Of a stretch of DNA of 64,000 nt, positions 50,386-60,700 are shown piece by piece. The DNA is from CAVXXD01 sp963765625 (GTDB taxonomy: Bacteria > Actinomycetota > Geothermincolia > Geothermincolales > Geothermincolaceae), in assembly GCA_963765625.1 (NCBI GenBank), contig CAVXXD010000004.1:6361-70360 (forward strand), written 5' to 3'. The notes under the pieces are model-generated. The model did no database searches. It saw nothing but the letters and a program-made list of their open reading frames with translations, and was not told the DNA's origin. The first letter of the stretch is position 1. Each line of letters begins with the position of its first letter. The position numbers were made by a program, and so were the translations under genes.

Positions 50386-51213
50386 CTAAGTCTTCCTTCT
50401 TCTGACGATATACTTGCTGCTGGCCTTGTTCTTGTCACGTGTGCGATATCCCAGGGTGGGCTTGCCCCAGGGAGTGACCGGGTGCCGTCCCTGGGAAGAC
50501 TTGCCTTCGCCCCCTCCGTGCGGATGGTCCACCGGGTTCATGACCACCCCTCGAACGGTGGGGCGGCGGCCCTTGTAACGGCCCTTGCCGGCCTTGCCTT
50601 CCCTGATCAGTTCGTGCTCCGCGTTGCCGATCTGCCCGATGGTGGCACGGCACTTCAGGTCGATGAGGCGCACCTCGGTGGAGGGGAGCCGCATGTGCGC
50701 GAAGCCGTTCTCCTTGGCCATGAGCTGAGCCGATCCGCCGGCCGAGCGCACCAGTTTGGCGCCGGTACCGGGCTTGAGCTCGATGTTATGGACCATGGTG
50801 CCAACCGGGATGTTCTGCAGGGGCAGGGCGTTTCCGGGCTTGATGTCGGCTTCCGGACCCGACATGACCTTGTCCCCGACCTTCAGCTTCAAGGGGGAGA
50901 TGATGTAGCGCTTCTCCCCGTCCAAATAGTGCAGCAGGGCGATGCGGGCGGAGCGGTTGGGGTCGTACTCGATGGAAGCGACCTTCGCCGGCACGCCGTC
51001 CTTGTCCCGCTTGAAATCTATGATGCGATAACGCCGCTTGACCCGGCCGCCCTTGTGACGCGTGGTCACGTGCCCATGGGAGTTCCTGCCGGCCTTATAG
51101 TTAATGGGGGCGAGCAGGGACTTCTCGGGCGTGGTGGAGGTCACATCGGCGAAGTCCGAAACGGACGCCAGGCGACGGCCCGGAGATGTCGGCTTATACT
51201 TCTTTACACCCAT
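50386..51213 (-). CDS. rplB: 50S ribosomal protein L2
   Basis: 275 residues from ATG 51213 (MGVKKYKPTSPGRRLASVSD), preceded by AAGGAAAGG. Peptidyl-transferase-centre protein with NSHGHVTTRHKGGRVKRRYR and MNPVDHPHGGGEGKSSQGRH. The same frame stays open upstream for 35 codons that encode the displaced C-terminus of L23; see rplW. Confidence 0.97.
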   Translation of the reverse strand: MGVKKYKPTSPGRRLASVSDFADVTSTTPEKSLLAPINYKAGRNSHGHVTTRHKGGRVKRRYRIIDFKRDKDGVPAKVASIEYDPNRSARIALLHYLDGEKRYIISPLKLKVGDKVMSGPEADIKPGNALPLQNIPVGTMVHNIELKPGTGAKLVRSAGGSAQLMAKENGFAHMRLPSTEVRLIDLKCRATIGQIGNAEHELIREGKAGKGRYKGRRPTVRGVVMNPVDHPHGGGEGKSSQGRHPVTPWGKPTLGYRTRDKNKASSKYIVRRRKT

Positions 51214-51238
51214 GATCGCTTCTGTACCTTTCCTTATC

Positions 51239-51541
51239 CTACGTGTTGGACCGAGCGGTCCTTCGAAGAACTCGATGGTATCGCCCACCGCCAAGGTTAC
51301 TATCGCTTTCTTGCGCACGGGGGTATGTCCACTGCGACCATCCCTGGCGCTTCGGCTTGCCCGGAACCTTGATGGTATTCACCGCGGTCACGCGCACATT
51401 GAAGACCTGCTCCACCGCCTGGCGGATCTCTGTCTTGGCCGCGCGCGGGTCGACGATGAAGGTATACTTGTTCTGGTCGATGAGGCTGTAGCTCTTCTCA
51501 GAGATCACCGGCCGGATGATGATATCATGCGGGTCTTTCAT
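51239..51541 (-). CDS. rplW: 50S ribosomal protein L23, frameshifted near the C-terminus
   Basis: Tunnel-exit protein that docks trigger factor and SRP. From ATG 51541 the N-terminal part is normal: DPHDIIIRPVISEKSYSLID, YTFIVDPRAAKTEIRQAVEQ, VPGKPKRQGWSQWTYP. It then shifts into an unrelated tail that stops at 51239. The expected C-terminus, RKKAIVTLAVGDTIEFFEG, is in the next frame. One extra C in the five-C run at 51319-51323 explains the shift. In that second frame no stop occurs before the L2 start, so either another indel hides the true stop or L23 and L2 are joined; error is more likely. The start overlaps rplD by 17 bases. Confidence 0.9.
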   Translation of the reverse strand: MKDPHDIIIRPVISEKSYSLIDQNKYTFIVDPRAAKTEIRQAVEQVFNVRVTAVNTIKVPGKPKRQGWSQWTYPRAQESDSNLGGGRYHRVLRRTARSNT

Positions 51542-52163
51542 CTTCCACACCTTCCTGCAATTTGTCCAGAGCTTTGCGCGTGAACACCACCCACTCGCTG
51601 GTGAGTATGTCGTAGGTGTTCAGCTCCTCCACGGTGATGGCCAGCGCAACCGGCAGGTTCCGTACCGACTTCATGATGTTCTCGTCCTCTTCGGGCAGAA
51701 CGATCAGGGTTCCGGCTTCCAGGGCCAGAGCGTCTAAGATGGTGACCATCTCACGGGTCTTGGGCGCCTCCATGGAGAAATCCTCCAGGACCAGAATGCG
51801 CTCTTCCTCCGCCCGGACGCTGAGGGCTGAGCGCAGGGCCAGCCGCCGCATCTTCCGGTTGACTTTGAACTTATGGTCGCGCGGATGAGGCCCGAAGACG
51901 GTTCCGCCTCCCCGCCATATCGGCGAGCGAGAGCTTCCCGCGCGGGCCCGGCCGGTCCCCTTCTGCCTCCAGGGCTTAGCGCCTCCACCGGAAACCTGGT
52001 TGCGTTCCTTGGTGGCGGCGGTTCCGGAGCGGGCCGCGGCCAGCTGCCTCCGCACCACCAGGTGCATCACCGGGACGTTCACCGGCGCCGAGAAGAAATA
52101 GTCGGCGAGTTCTACGCTACCGACTTCCTTACCTTCTCTGTCCTTTACCGCTACGTTGATCAT
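51525..52163 (-). CDS. rplD: 50S ribosomal protein L4
   Basis: 212 residues from ATG 52163 (MINVAVKDREGKEVGSVELA); the in-frame Met at 52199 overlaps the rplC end. The tunnel loop KPWRQKGTGRARAGSSRSPI is intact. L4 is the repressor of the S10 operon in Escherichia coli. The gene reads into rplW by 17 bases. Confidence 0.97.
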   Translation of the reverse strand: MINVAVKDREGKEVGSVELADYFFSAPVNVPVMHLVVRRQLAAARSGTAATKERNQVSGGGAKPWRQKGTGRARAGSSRSPIWRGGGTVFGPHPRDHKFKVNRKMRRLALRSALSVRAEEERILVLEDFSMEAPKTREMVTILDALALEAGTLIVLPEEDENIMKSVRNLPVALAITVEELNTYDILTSEWVVFTRKALDKLQEGVEDERPA

Positions 52164-52204
52164 CTGTATCACGTTCCATTCTCGTAGAGTGTGACCCACC
52201 GGGC

Positions 52205-52870
52205 CTACATCTCGATGATTCCTGCGCGCCGTTTACTTTTGCCCGTACTCTTTATCGCTTCGCGTATGTGGATCAGACCGCCCTGGGGTCCAGGGACAGC
52301 CCCTTTCACCAGCAGCAGGTTGTGGTCGGGCTTGACGTCCACGACCTCCAGGTTGAGGACGGTTACCTGCTCGTGTCCCATGCGTCCCGGCAGCTTCTTG
52401 CCCTTGAAGACCTTCGAGGGCGTGGCACATTGGCCTACCGACCCGGGCGCGCGATGGAAATGGGCTCCGTGTGAGGCCGGGCCGCCGGCGAAACCGTGGC
52501 GTTTTATTACTCCGGCGAAACCTTTGCCCTTGGAGATGCCGGATATGTCGGCCTTGTCGCCGACACTGAAAATGTCGACCTTGAACTCCTGTCCCAGTTC
52601 GAAGCTGCCGGGATCGTCGACGCGCACCTCGGAAAGGTGGCGCAAGGGCTTGAGCCCATTGCTTTTCAGGTGGCCGTTCTTGGGCATGTTCAGGCGGTCC
52701 TCCCGGACTTCTTCGAAACCCAGCTGGACGGCGTCGTAGCCTTCCTTCTCGCGGGTCTTGATCTGGGTGACCGTGCACGGCCCGGCTTCGATGATGGTAA
52801 CCGGCACCGCCTTCCCTTCCTCCGAGAAGATCTGTCCCATTCCCAACTTTCTTCCTATCAAATTCTTCAT
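52205..52870 (-). CDS. rplC: 50S ribosomal protein L3
   Basis: 221 residues. LIGRKLGMGQIFSEEGKAVP, GFAGVIKRHGFAGGPASHGA and PGRMGHEQVTVLNLEVVDV are typical. An early assembly protein near the peptidyl transferase centre. Confidence 0.98.
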   Translation of the reverse strand: MKNLIGRKLGMGQIFSEEGKAVPVTIIEAGPCTVTQIKTREKEGYDAVQLGFEEVREDRLNMPKNGHLKSNGLKPLRHLSEVRVDDPGSFELGQEFKVDIFSVGDKADISGISKGKGFAGVIKRHGFAGGPASHGAHFHRAPGSVGQCATPSKVFKGKKLPGRMGHEQVTVLNLEVVDVKPDHNLLLVKGAVPGPQGGLIHIREAIKSTGKSKRRAGIIEM

Positions 52871-52919
52871 CAGCGTTCACACCTCATAAGGTATAAGGTT
52901 CTCCGGTTCTATTACTCCG

Positions 52920-53228
52920 TTACAGCTTGATCTCGATGTCCACGCCCGCCGGCAGGTCCAGCCGCATCAGCGAATCGACCGTCTTGGGCGTGGGGTCGAG
53001 GATGTCAATGAGGCGCTTGTGCACCTTCATTTCGAAATGCTCCCGCGAGTCCTTGTTGACGTGGGGCGACCTGATCACGCAATAGAGGTGCCGGTCGGTG
53101 GGCAAGGGCACCGGGCCGCTGATAGTGGCCCCCGTGCGCTTGGCCGTCTCCACGATCTTCTTCGCGGACTGGTCTATGATCTCGTGATCGTAGGCCTTCA
53201 ATCTGATCCTGATCTTCTGCTTTGCCAT
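52920..53228 (-). CDS. rpsJ: 30S ribosomal protein S10
   Basis: 102 residues. KIRIRLKAYDHEIIDQSAKK, GPVPLPTDRHLYCVIRSPHV and DSLMRLDLPAGVDIEIKL. It also acts in antitermination as NusE. Only 39 bases separate it from tuf, with no separate promoter visible, so the S10 genes probably rely on the tuf promoter. Confidence 0.98.
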   Translation of the reverse strand: MAKQKIRIRLKAYDHEIIDQSAKKIVETAKRTGATISGPVPLPTDRHLYCVIRSPHVNKDSREHFEMKVHKRLIDILDPTPKTVDSLMRLDLPAGVDIEIKL

Positions 53229-53267
53229 CTCTCCTCTTTTCCAGCCGCTTGTTCTGGCGGCCAGGCT

Positions 53268-54474
53268 TTACTTGATGACCTTGATGACCCGTCCGGCCCC
53301 TACCGTGCGGCCGCCCTCGCGCACCGCGAAGCGCAGGCCCTCATCCATGGCGATAGGCACCAGCAGTTCCACGTCCATCTCGGTGTTGTCGCCGGGCATG
53401 ATCATCTCCACGCCCTCGGGCAGGGTGCACGAACCGGTGACGTCGGTGGTGCGGAAGTAGAACTGGGGGCGGTAACCGGCGAAGAAGGGGGTGTGGCGGC
53501 CGCCCTCTTCGCGGGAAAGGATGTAGACCTGGGCCTTGAACTGGGTGTGGGGGGTGATGGAGCCGGGCTTGACCACTACCTGGCCGCGCTCGATCTCCTT
53601 GCGCCCGATGCCGCGCAGAAGCAGGCCGACGTTGTCGCCCGCCTCGCCGCGGTCCAGTATCTTGCGGAACATCTCCACCCCGGTGACCACGGTCTTCTTG
53701 GTATCGTGGATACCCACGATCTCCACGTCGTTGCCGGTCTCCACCACGCCGCGCTCGATACGGCCGGTGGCCACGGTGCCGCGGCCGGTGATGGAGAAGA
53801 CGTCCTCCACGCTCATCAGGAAGGGCTTGTCGATCTCGCGCTGGGGGGTGGGGATGTAGGAGTCGACGGCGTCCATGAGCTCCAGGATGGAGCCGCAGGA
53901 TTCGCATTCATCGCTTGCCGCAGCCGCACTGCATGGCCTTGAGGGCCGAGCCGGCCACCACCGGGATGTCGTCGCCGGGGAACTCGTTCTGGGTCAGGAG
54001 CTCGCGCACTTCCATCTCCACCAGTTCCAGCAGTTCGGGGTCGTCCACCTGGTCCACTTTGTTCAGGAAGACCACCATGGCCGGGACTTCCACCTGGCGG
54101 GCCAGGAGGATGTGCTCACGCGTCTGGGGCATGGGGCCGTCGGCCGCCGATACCACCAGGATGGCTCCGTCCATCTGGGCGGCGCCGGTGATCATGTTCT
54201 TGATGTAGTCGGCGTGGCCCGGGCAGTCCACGTGGGCGTAGTGGCGGATTTCGGTCTGGTATTCCACGTGGGCGATGGCGATGGTGATGCCGCGCTCGCG
54301 CTCCTCGGGAGCGTTATCGATGGAGTCGAAGGACCGCACCTCCACGTCCAGGCCCTGCTGGTTGGCCAGGCACATGGTGATGGCCGAGGTCAGCGTGGTT
54401 TTGCCGTGGTCGACGTGGCCGATGGTGCCCACGTTCACATGCGTCTTGGTCCTCTCGAACTTCTTCTTGGCCAT
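53268..54474 (-). CDS. tuf: Elongation factor Tu, frameshifted
   Basis: Delivers aminoacyl-tRNA to the ribosome. The GTPase domain runs from ATG 54474: HVNVGTIGHVDHGKTTLTSA, DCPGHADYIKNMITGAAQMD, FLNKVDQ, VVAGSALKAMQ. It stops at 53908. Domains 2-3 continue in another frame from about 53911 (ESCGSILELMDAVDSYIPTP) to VGAGRVIKVIK at 53268. One missing base near 53913 explains it; restored, the joint reads CGCGKRDECESCG, a Cys-rich insert (C-x-C-x5-C-x2-C) after GSALKAMQ that could bind a metal. Similar inserts occur, as I recall, in EF-Tu of some thermophilic Firmicutes. Likely a sequence error in an intact gene of 402 or so residues. Confidence 0.93.
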
Positions 54475-54535
54475 TTTGACCCTCCTTGATATCCCTCTCT
54501 CTTCAGTCCTTTTCTTTTAAAGACACAACTCGACT

Positions 54536-54564
54536 ATTTTAACTACCGAGTCTTATATAGGCAA
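54536..54564 (-). promoter_or_regulatory. Promoter of tuf and the S10 genes
   Basis: Minus-strand TTGCCT (54559-54564), 17-base spacer, TAAAAT (54536-54541). Start near 54529, leaving a 55-base leader with AAGGAGG before the tuf ATG. The -35 lies inside an inverted repeat. Confidence 0.65.
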
Positions 54565-54598
54565 TATGTTTTTTAACATTTCTTGCAGGAATATTGCC
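54560..54598. repeat. Inverted repeat between fusA and tuf
   Basis: Arms GGCAATAT and ATATTGCC (8 bp) enclose an inner hairpin ATGTT-AAAA-AACAT on the minus strand. It lies 5 bases after the fusA stop and overlaps the tuf -35 box. It lacks a T run, so it is not a standard terminator; it could slow polymerase or bind a regulator. Confidence 0.5.
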
Positions 54599-54603
54599 CG
54601 GAC

Positions 54604-56706
54604 TCACCAAATAATATCTTTATTGTATTCACCCTTTATCCGTTTGATCACCTCCGCCACCAGCTGCGCCGGCATCTCGCTGTAGTTCGCGAACTCCATA
54701 TGGTAAGTCGCCCTTCCCTGGGTCGCGGACCGCAGGTCGGTGGCGTAACCGAACATTTCAGCCAGGGGAATCTTGGCATGGACGTCGAGCCGCTTGTCCA
54801 GCGTCTCTATCCCTTCAACCTTGCCGCGCCGTGAGCTGACGTCCGCCAGCACCTCTCCCAGGTACTCCTCGTTCAAGGAGATGCGCACCTGCATGATGGG
54901 CTCCAGCAGGACGGGGTGAGCCCGCCTGAGGGCTTCCTGCAGGGCGGTGGAGGCGGCGATACGGAAGGCCATCTCCGATGAGTCCACCTCGTGGAAGGAG
55001 CCGTGGATCAGGGTGGCCTTGACGTCCACCGTGGCGTAACCCGACAGCACCCCGTATTCCATGGCGTCGCGGATGCCGTTCTCGATCGGTTTGATAAATT
55101 CCTTGGGGATTACCCCGCCGACGGTTTTATTGACGAATACCAGGCCTTCTCCCCGTTCCGCGGGTTCCACGTCCAGGACCACGTGGCCGTACTGCCCGTG
55201 CCCGCCGCTCTGGCGGATGAACTTCCCTTCCACCTTGTGCACGGAACCCTTGATGGTCTCACGGAAAGAGACTTGCGGCTTGCCTACGGAAGCGCCCACT
55301 CCGAACTCGCGCACCAGGCGGTCGACGATTATCTCCAGGTGGAGCTCGCCCATGCCGGAGATGACCGTCTGCCCCGTCTCGGCGTCCTGCTTGACGCGGA
55401 AAGTAGGGTCTTCTTCCGAGAGCTTGCGCAGGGAATCGTTCAGTTTATCCTGGTCGGCCTTGGTTTTCGGTTCGATGGCGATGGCGATGACCGGCTCCGG
55501 GAAGGCCATCGATTCCAGCAGGACCGGGGCGTTCTCGATGTACAGGGTATCTCCGGTGTAGCACTCCTTCAGGCCGATGGCGGCGACGATATCTCCGGTG
55601 TAAACCGCGTCCCGCTCCTCCCGGAAGTTGGCGTGCATCTGCAGAAAGCGGTTGATGCGCTCCTTTTTCTGGCGAGTACCGTTTACCACGGAAGACCCCG
55701 CCTTGAGCATGCCTGAATAGACCCGCAGGTAGGTCAGCTTGCCTACGTAGGGGTCGGTCATGATTTTAAATACCAGGGCGCAGAAGGGGGCTTCGTCGGA
55801 CGGGGGGCGCTTCTCCACCCTGCCGTCCTTGGGACGGGTCCCCTCGATGGGGAGGACGTCACAGGGTGCGGGCAGGTAGGAGATGACCGCGTCCAGCAGG
55901 GGCTGCACGCCCTTGTTCTTGAAAGAAGTCCCGCAGAAGACCGGGGTGATCTCAGCCTGCAGGGTCCCGTTACGGATGGCCTGGCGGATGAGGTCGGGGC
56001 TGATCTCGCCGCCTTCAAGGTATTGCTCCATCAGCTCGTCCGAGAAGTTGGCGCAGGTCTCCAGCATGGTGTGGTGGTAGAAATCGGCGGTTTCCATAAG
56101 CTCGGCCGGTATATCCTCTACCTCCCACTCCGTCCCCAGTTCGTCGGTGTAGCGGATGGCCTTCATCTCCACCAGGTCGACGTGTCCGGTGTAGCCGTCC
56201 TCGGCTCCTACCGGGATCTGGACGGCCAGGGGATGGCCGTCGAGCTTGTTTTTTATCATATCCAGGCAACTGAAGAAGTCCGCACCCACGCGGTCCATCT
56301 TGTTGACGAAGCAGATGCGCGGTACCGAGTAATGGTTGGCCTGCCGCCAGACCGTTTCGGTCTGGGGCTCCACCCCGGCCACGGCATCGAATATGGCGAT
56401 GGCGCCGTCGAGGACCCGCAAAGAGCGTTCTACCTCTACCGTGAAGTCCACGTGCCCGGGTGTGTCTATAATGTTGATTTTATAATCCTCCCAGAAGCAG
56501 GTAGTGGCTGCGCTGGTGATGGTTATCCCGCGCTCCTGCTCCTGGATCATCCAGTCCATCACCGCCGAGCCGTCGTGTACCTCACCGATTTTATAGGTTT
56601 TCCCGGTGTAGAACAGTATGCGCTCGGAAGTCGTAGTTTTCCCGGCATCGATGTGCGAGATGATACCTATGTTACGCGTACGCTCCAGAGGAAACCTCGG
56701 CTGCAT
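54604..56706 (-). CDS. fusA: Elongation factor G
   Basis: Translocase GTPase, about 700 residues from ATG 56706 (MQPRFPLERTRNIGIISHID), which matches the family start; ATG 56748 and GTG 56766 are in-frame upstream alternatives without family support. G motifs: HIDAGKTTTSER, DTPGHVDF, VNKMDR. Switch I region EQERGITITSAATTCFWE and the domain IV tip SGGHGQYGHVVL are intact. The gene is unbroken, unlike its neighbours on both sides. Confidence 0.96.
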   Translation of the reverse strand: MQPRFPLERTRNIGIISHIDAGKTTTSERILFYTGKTYKIGEVHDGSAVMDWMIQEQERGITITSAATTCFWEDYKINIIDTPGHVDFTVEVERSLRVLDGAIAIFDAVAGVEPQTETVWRQANHYSVPRICFVNKMDRVGADFFSCLDMIKNKLDGHPLAVQIPVGAEDGYTGHVDLVEMKAIRYTDELGTEWEVEDIPAELMETADFYHHTMLETCANFSDELMEQYLEGGEISPDLIRQAIRNGTLQAEITPVFCGTSFKNKGVQPLLDAVISYLPAPCDVLPIEGTRPKDGRVEKRPPSDEAPFCALVFKIMTDPYVGKLTYLRVYSGMLKAGSSVVNGTRQKKERINRFLQMHANFREERDAVYTGDIVAAIGLKECYTGDTLYIENAPVLLESMAFPEPVIAIAIEPKTKADQDKLNDSLRKLSEEDPTFRVKQDAETGQTVISGMGELHLEIIVDRLVREFGVGASVGKPQVSFRETIKGSVHKVEGKFIRQSGGHGQYGHVVLDVEPAERGEGLVFVNKTVGGVIPKEFIKPIENGIRDAMEYGVLSGYATVDVKATLIHGSFHEVDSSEMAFRIAASTALQEALRRAHPVLLEPIMQVRISLNEEYLGEVLADVSSRRGKVEGIETLDKRLDVHAKIPLAEMFGYATDLRSATQGRATYHMEFANYSEMPAQLVAEVIKRIKGEYNKDIIW

Positions 56707-56759
56707 TTTCCCTTTTTTCTCCAGTTTAGCTTCAATGGTTGCTTTCATTCGGTATGCGT

Positions 56760-57230
56760 CTACCACCTGTAATGAGCGAATGCCTTGTTGGCCTCCGCCA
56801 TCTTGTGGAGATCCTCCTTCTTCTTTATGGATGGTCCGGTATAGTTGGCGGCGTCCAGCAGCTCGTTGGCCAGACGCTCGGCCATGCTTTTGTCGTTGCG
56901 TTGACGGGAGTAATTCACGATCCAGCGGATGGCCAGGGTGTTGCTCCGGCGGGACGAGACCTCGACCGGGATCTGGTAGCTGGCTCCTCCGACACGCCGG
57001 GAACGGACCTCGAGGATGGGGCGCACGTTCTCTACTGCTTTGCGCATGACCGCCATAGGGTCGCCGCCGATCCTCTGCTCGATGATCTCGAGGGCACCGT
57101 AGACGATCCTCTCGGCTTTGCCCTTCTCGCCCCGCAGCAGGATGCGGTTGACGATCTGGTTGACCAGTACGCTGTTGTATACGGGGTCGGGCTGGATCTC
57201 CCGCTTGGTTGAAGGTCCTTTTCTAGCCAC
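56760..57230 (-). CDS. rpsG: 30S ribosomal protein S7
   Basis: 156 residues. MARKGPSTKREIQPDPVYNS, VVNRILLRGEKGKAERIVYG-type core, RRVGGASYQIPVEVSSRRSN and KKEDLHKMAEANKAFAHYRW. Nucleates the small-subunit head and regulates the str operon in E. coli. Confidence 0.97.
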   Translation of the reverse strand: MARKGPSTKREIQPDPVYNSVLVNQIVNRILLRGEKGKAERIVYGALEIIEQRIGGDPMAVMRKAVENVRPILEVRSRRVGGASYQIPVEVSSRRSNTLAIRWIVNYSRQRNDKSMAERLANELLDAANYTGPSIKKKEDLHKMAEANKAFAHYRW

Positions 57231-57286
57231 TTACTGCTCCTAGCTCTCTTCTTTCCTGTACCTTATTACCCGCTGGCGCCGGCTGC

Positions 57287-57659
57287 CTAACCGGCAGATT
57301 TCTTGGTCCCATACTTGGAACGCGCCTTTGCGCCGGTGACGCCCGCCGCGTCCAAGGCCGAGCGTATGACCTTGTACCGCACACCCGGGAGGTCCTTGAC
57401 TCGGCCGCCACGGACCAGCACGATGCTGTGCTCCTGGAGGTTATGGCCGATGCCGGGAATGTAAGCGGTGACCTCGATCCCATTGGTCAGACGCACCCTG
57501 GTGACTCTTGCGCAGGGCCGAGTTGGGCTTCTTGGGTGTGGTCGTCTTTACCTGGGTGCATACACCACGCCTTTGGGGAGAACCCTGCAAGGCCGGGGTT
57601 TTGTCCCGCTTGCGCTTCTCCGTCCTGCCCTTTCTGACCAGCTGGTTTATGGTTGGCAA
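57287..57659 (-). CDS. rpsL: 30S ribosomal protein S12, frameshifted
   Basis: Decoding-centre protein, expected length about 123 residues. It starts at TTG 57659 (PTINQLVRKGRTEKRKRDKT) behind GAGGAGG and reads to TPKKPNSALRK. It then shifts; the rest, VTRVRLTNGIEVTAYIPGIG and HSIVLVRGGRVKDLPGVRYK to TKKSAG, is in another frame and ends at 57287. An extra A (plus-strand T near 57506) explains the break. Both Lys sites linked to streptomycin resistance in other bacteria are readable (PKKPNS and the PGVRY region). Probably an intact gene with a sequence error. Confidence 0.92.
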
Positions 57660-57701
57660 CGCTTCCTCCTCTTTAATTTCTTTTTATGACAACGATTGAG
57701 T

Positions 57702-57730
57702 AGTTTATCACCAGCTACTTCCGATGTCAA
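57702..57730 (-). promoter_or_regulatory. Sigma70-type promoter of the str operon (rpsL)
   Basis: Minus-strand TTGACA (57725-57730), 17-base spacer, TAAACT (57702-57707), between the rpoC stop and rpsL. Transcription should start near 57694, a 35-base leader. Confidence 0.82.
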
Positions 57731-57742
57731 CGCGACCTGCTG

Positions 57743-60700
57743 TTATCCCGCTTCTTCTCCCAGGTCGGAGAGGTCCTCGGTCTCCAGGGAGAGCCCCTCC
57801 TTCTCTAGAACTTTTCTTCTATCTCTTCCAGCTTTTTCGCCGATGTTGCGGCAGAGCCACCAGTTCCCGGCCGGTCTTTGAGACCAGCTGGTCGACCGTC
57901 TCGATGCCCGCCGCCCTGAGGTTGTTGCGCACCCGGTGGATCTCCAGGTGTCGATGGGCTGCTCCACGGGGCCGTCGGGCATCAGGGCCTTCATCAGGTC
58001 CTCGGTGGAGAATTCCTCTTCCCCGCCGCCGCCCACCGCGCGGATGGCGTCCAGTTCCTCCTGCAGGCTCGATGCCGGCATACTTGGCCTTGACCTTTAT
58101 GTTCTTGTAACGGCCCATGCCCGTTCCGGCCGGGATCAGCTTGCCGATGATGACGTTCTCCTTCAGGCCGAGCAGCGGATCGATCCCTTGGTATGGCGGC
58201 GTCGGTCAGCACCCGTGTCGTCTCCTGGAAGGAGGCGGCCGAGAGGAACGAGTCGGTTGCCAGCGAAGCCTTGGTGATGCCCAGGAGCACCTGCCGTGCC
58301 TGGCGAGGCTCGCCGCCTGAGGCCGCGCTTCTTCGTTGCCGTCGTTGAAGATATGACCGCCAGCTGCGCCCGGCAGCAGATCCGGTGTCGCCCTGCTCCT
58401 CGATTTGACGCGCTTGAGCATCTGGCGGATGATGATCTCTATGTGTTTATCCGGGATGTCCACGCCCTGGCCTGGTATACTTTCTGGACTTCGGTGACAG
58501 GTAGACTGCTGGACCTTCCTGGGGGCCCTTGATGTTCAGGATGTCGTGCGGGATTGATGGAACCCTCGGTGAGCTCGTCGCCGGCGCTTCCACCTGTCGC
58601 CGTCCGTGACCTTCAGGCTGGCGCGGTGCGGGACTGGTAGCTCTTCTCCTGCCGTCCTCGTTGTCGTTGACGAGGATGATGTATGCCTTTTCGTTCCTCG
58701 ATGTTTCACGCCGGAATCTCGGCGATGACGGCGAGGCCCTTGGGCTTGCGCGCCTCGAACAGCTCCTCAACGCGCGGGAGGCCCTGGGTGATGTCTTCCG
58801 CCGGCGCAACACCGCCGGTATGGAATGTACGCATGGTCAGCTGCGTACCAGGCTCGCCGATGGACTGTGCCGCGATGATGCCCACCGCTTCGCCGATCTC
58901 CACCAGCTTGCCGGTGGCCAGGTTCGTGCCGTAGCAGACGCGCATACGCCGTGCTGGCTGCGCAGGTCAAGCGAACGCATCATGACCTGATCGATCTTGC
59001 CTTGCACGAGCTTCTCGATCGCCTTCTTCGATCATCTCGTTCTTGTCCACTAGCATTTCGCCCGTTTCGGGATGGACCACGGCTTCCAGCGGCGCAGCGG
59101 CGCGGCCGGTCCTCCGGTCGGTTATCTCCTTGCTTCGTTGACGACCGAGCACGGGGATGCCGCCGATCGGTTCCACAGTCGTTCTCGCGGACGATGACAT
59201 CCTGGGCTACGTCGACCAGGCGGCGGGTGAGGTAGCCGGAGTCCGCCGTACGCAGCGCGGTATCGGCCAGACCCTTGCGGGCTGCCGTGGGAGGAGATGA
59301 AGAACTCCAGGACGGTGAGGCCTTCGCGGAAGTTCGAGCGGATGGGGAGTTCGAGGATCTCGCCGGACGGGTTGGCCATCAGGCCGCGCATACCGGCCAG
59401 CTGGCGGATCTGCTTGTGGTACCGCGGGCGCCGGAGTTGGCCATCATGTAGATGGGGTTGAATGGGTCGAGGACGCCCATGACTGCGGTCACCTCGTTGG
59501 TGGTTCGTTCCAGCTTTTGATAACTGCTTGGTAGCGCTCCTCTTCGGTGATTTAGCCGCGGCGGTAGTGTTGTCCTTCGATTTTATGGCTCAGCCTCTTT
59601 GGCCCGAGAATTTCCTCCTTTTCCGGCGGTACGATGATATCGCTGAACCGAGACGGTGATGGCGCCGCGGGTGGAATAATGGAAAACCCAGGCTCTTGAT
59701 CTCGTCCAGCACCTCTGCCGACATTTATCTGGCACCGAATGCGCATCGTGCCACAGTGATGCCCAGCTTCTTTGACAACTTCTTCTCGCTCACTACTTCG
59801 GTCGATATAAGCGGTGAATCGTCCGGAAGCGCATCGTTGAAGATGACCCGTCCTACGGTGGAATCGATACGCCGGCCGGATCGGCCCAACTCCGTTGATC
59901 CGTACCTTGACCGGCGCCTGCAGCGCCAATCGCCGCACTGATACGCCATTATAGCTTCATCTTCAGTGGGAAGAATTTGCCCTCGCCGCGTTCGCCCGGC
60001 TTGGTGAATGGTCAGGTAGTGGCAACCGATGACCATATCCTGCGTGGGGCGTGATGGGGCATGCCGTCGGCGGTTTCAGTAATGTTGTTGGCAGCCAGCA
60101 TCAGGATAACGCGCTTCCGCCTGCGCCTCCACGGACAGCGGCACATGGACCGCCATCTGGTCGCCGTCGAAGTCCGCGTTATAGGCTGTGCAGACCAGCG
60201 GATGGAGTTTAAGGCGCTTGCCTTCAACCAGGATCGGCTCGAATGCCTGGATACCAAGGCGGTGCAGTGTAGGCGCACGGTTCAGCAACACCGGGTGCTC
60301 TTTGATGACATCTCTCAAGTACGTCCCAGACCTCGGCTCGTACACGTTCTACCATGCGCTTGGCGCTCTTGACATTATGGGCATAGTCCGTCTTGACAAG
60401 GCGTTTCATCACGAAAGGCTTGAATAGCTCCAGCGCCATCTCTTTGGGCAGACCGCATTGATGCAGTTTTAGTTCGGGCCTACGACGATTACACTGCGGC
60501 CGGAGTAGTCAACGCGCTTCCCCAGAAGGTTCTGCCTGAAGCGGCCCTGCTTGCCGCGTAGCAGGTCGGACAGGGACTTGAGCGGGCGGTTGCCGGGGCC
60601 GGTAACGGGGCGCCCGCGGCGGCCGTTGTCTATGAGAGCGTCCACCGCTTCCTGCAGCATGCGTTTTTCATTGCGCACAATGATATCCGGCGCACCCAGT

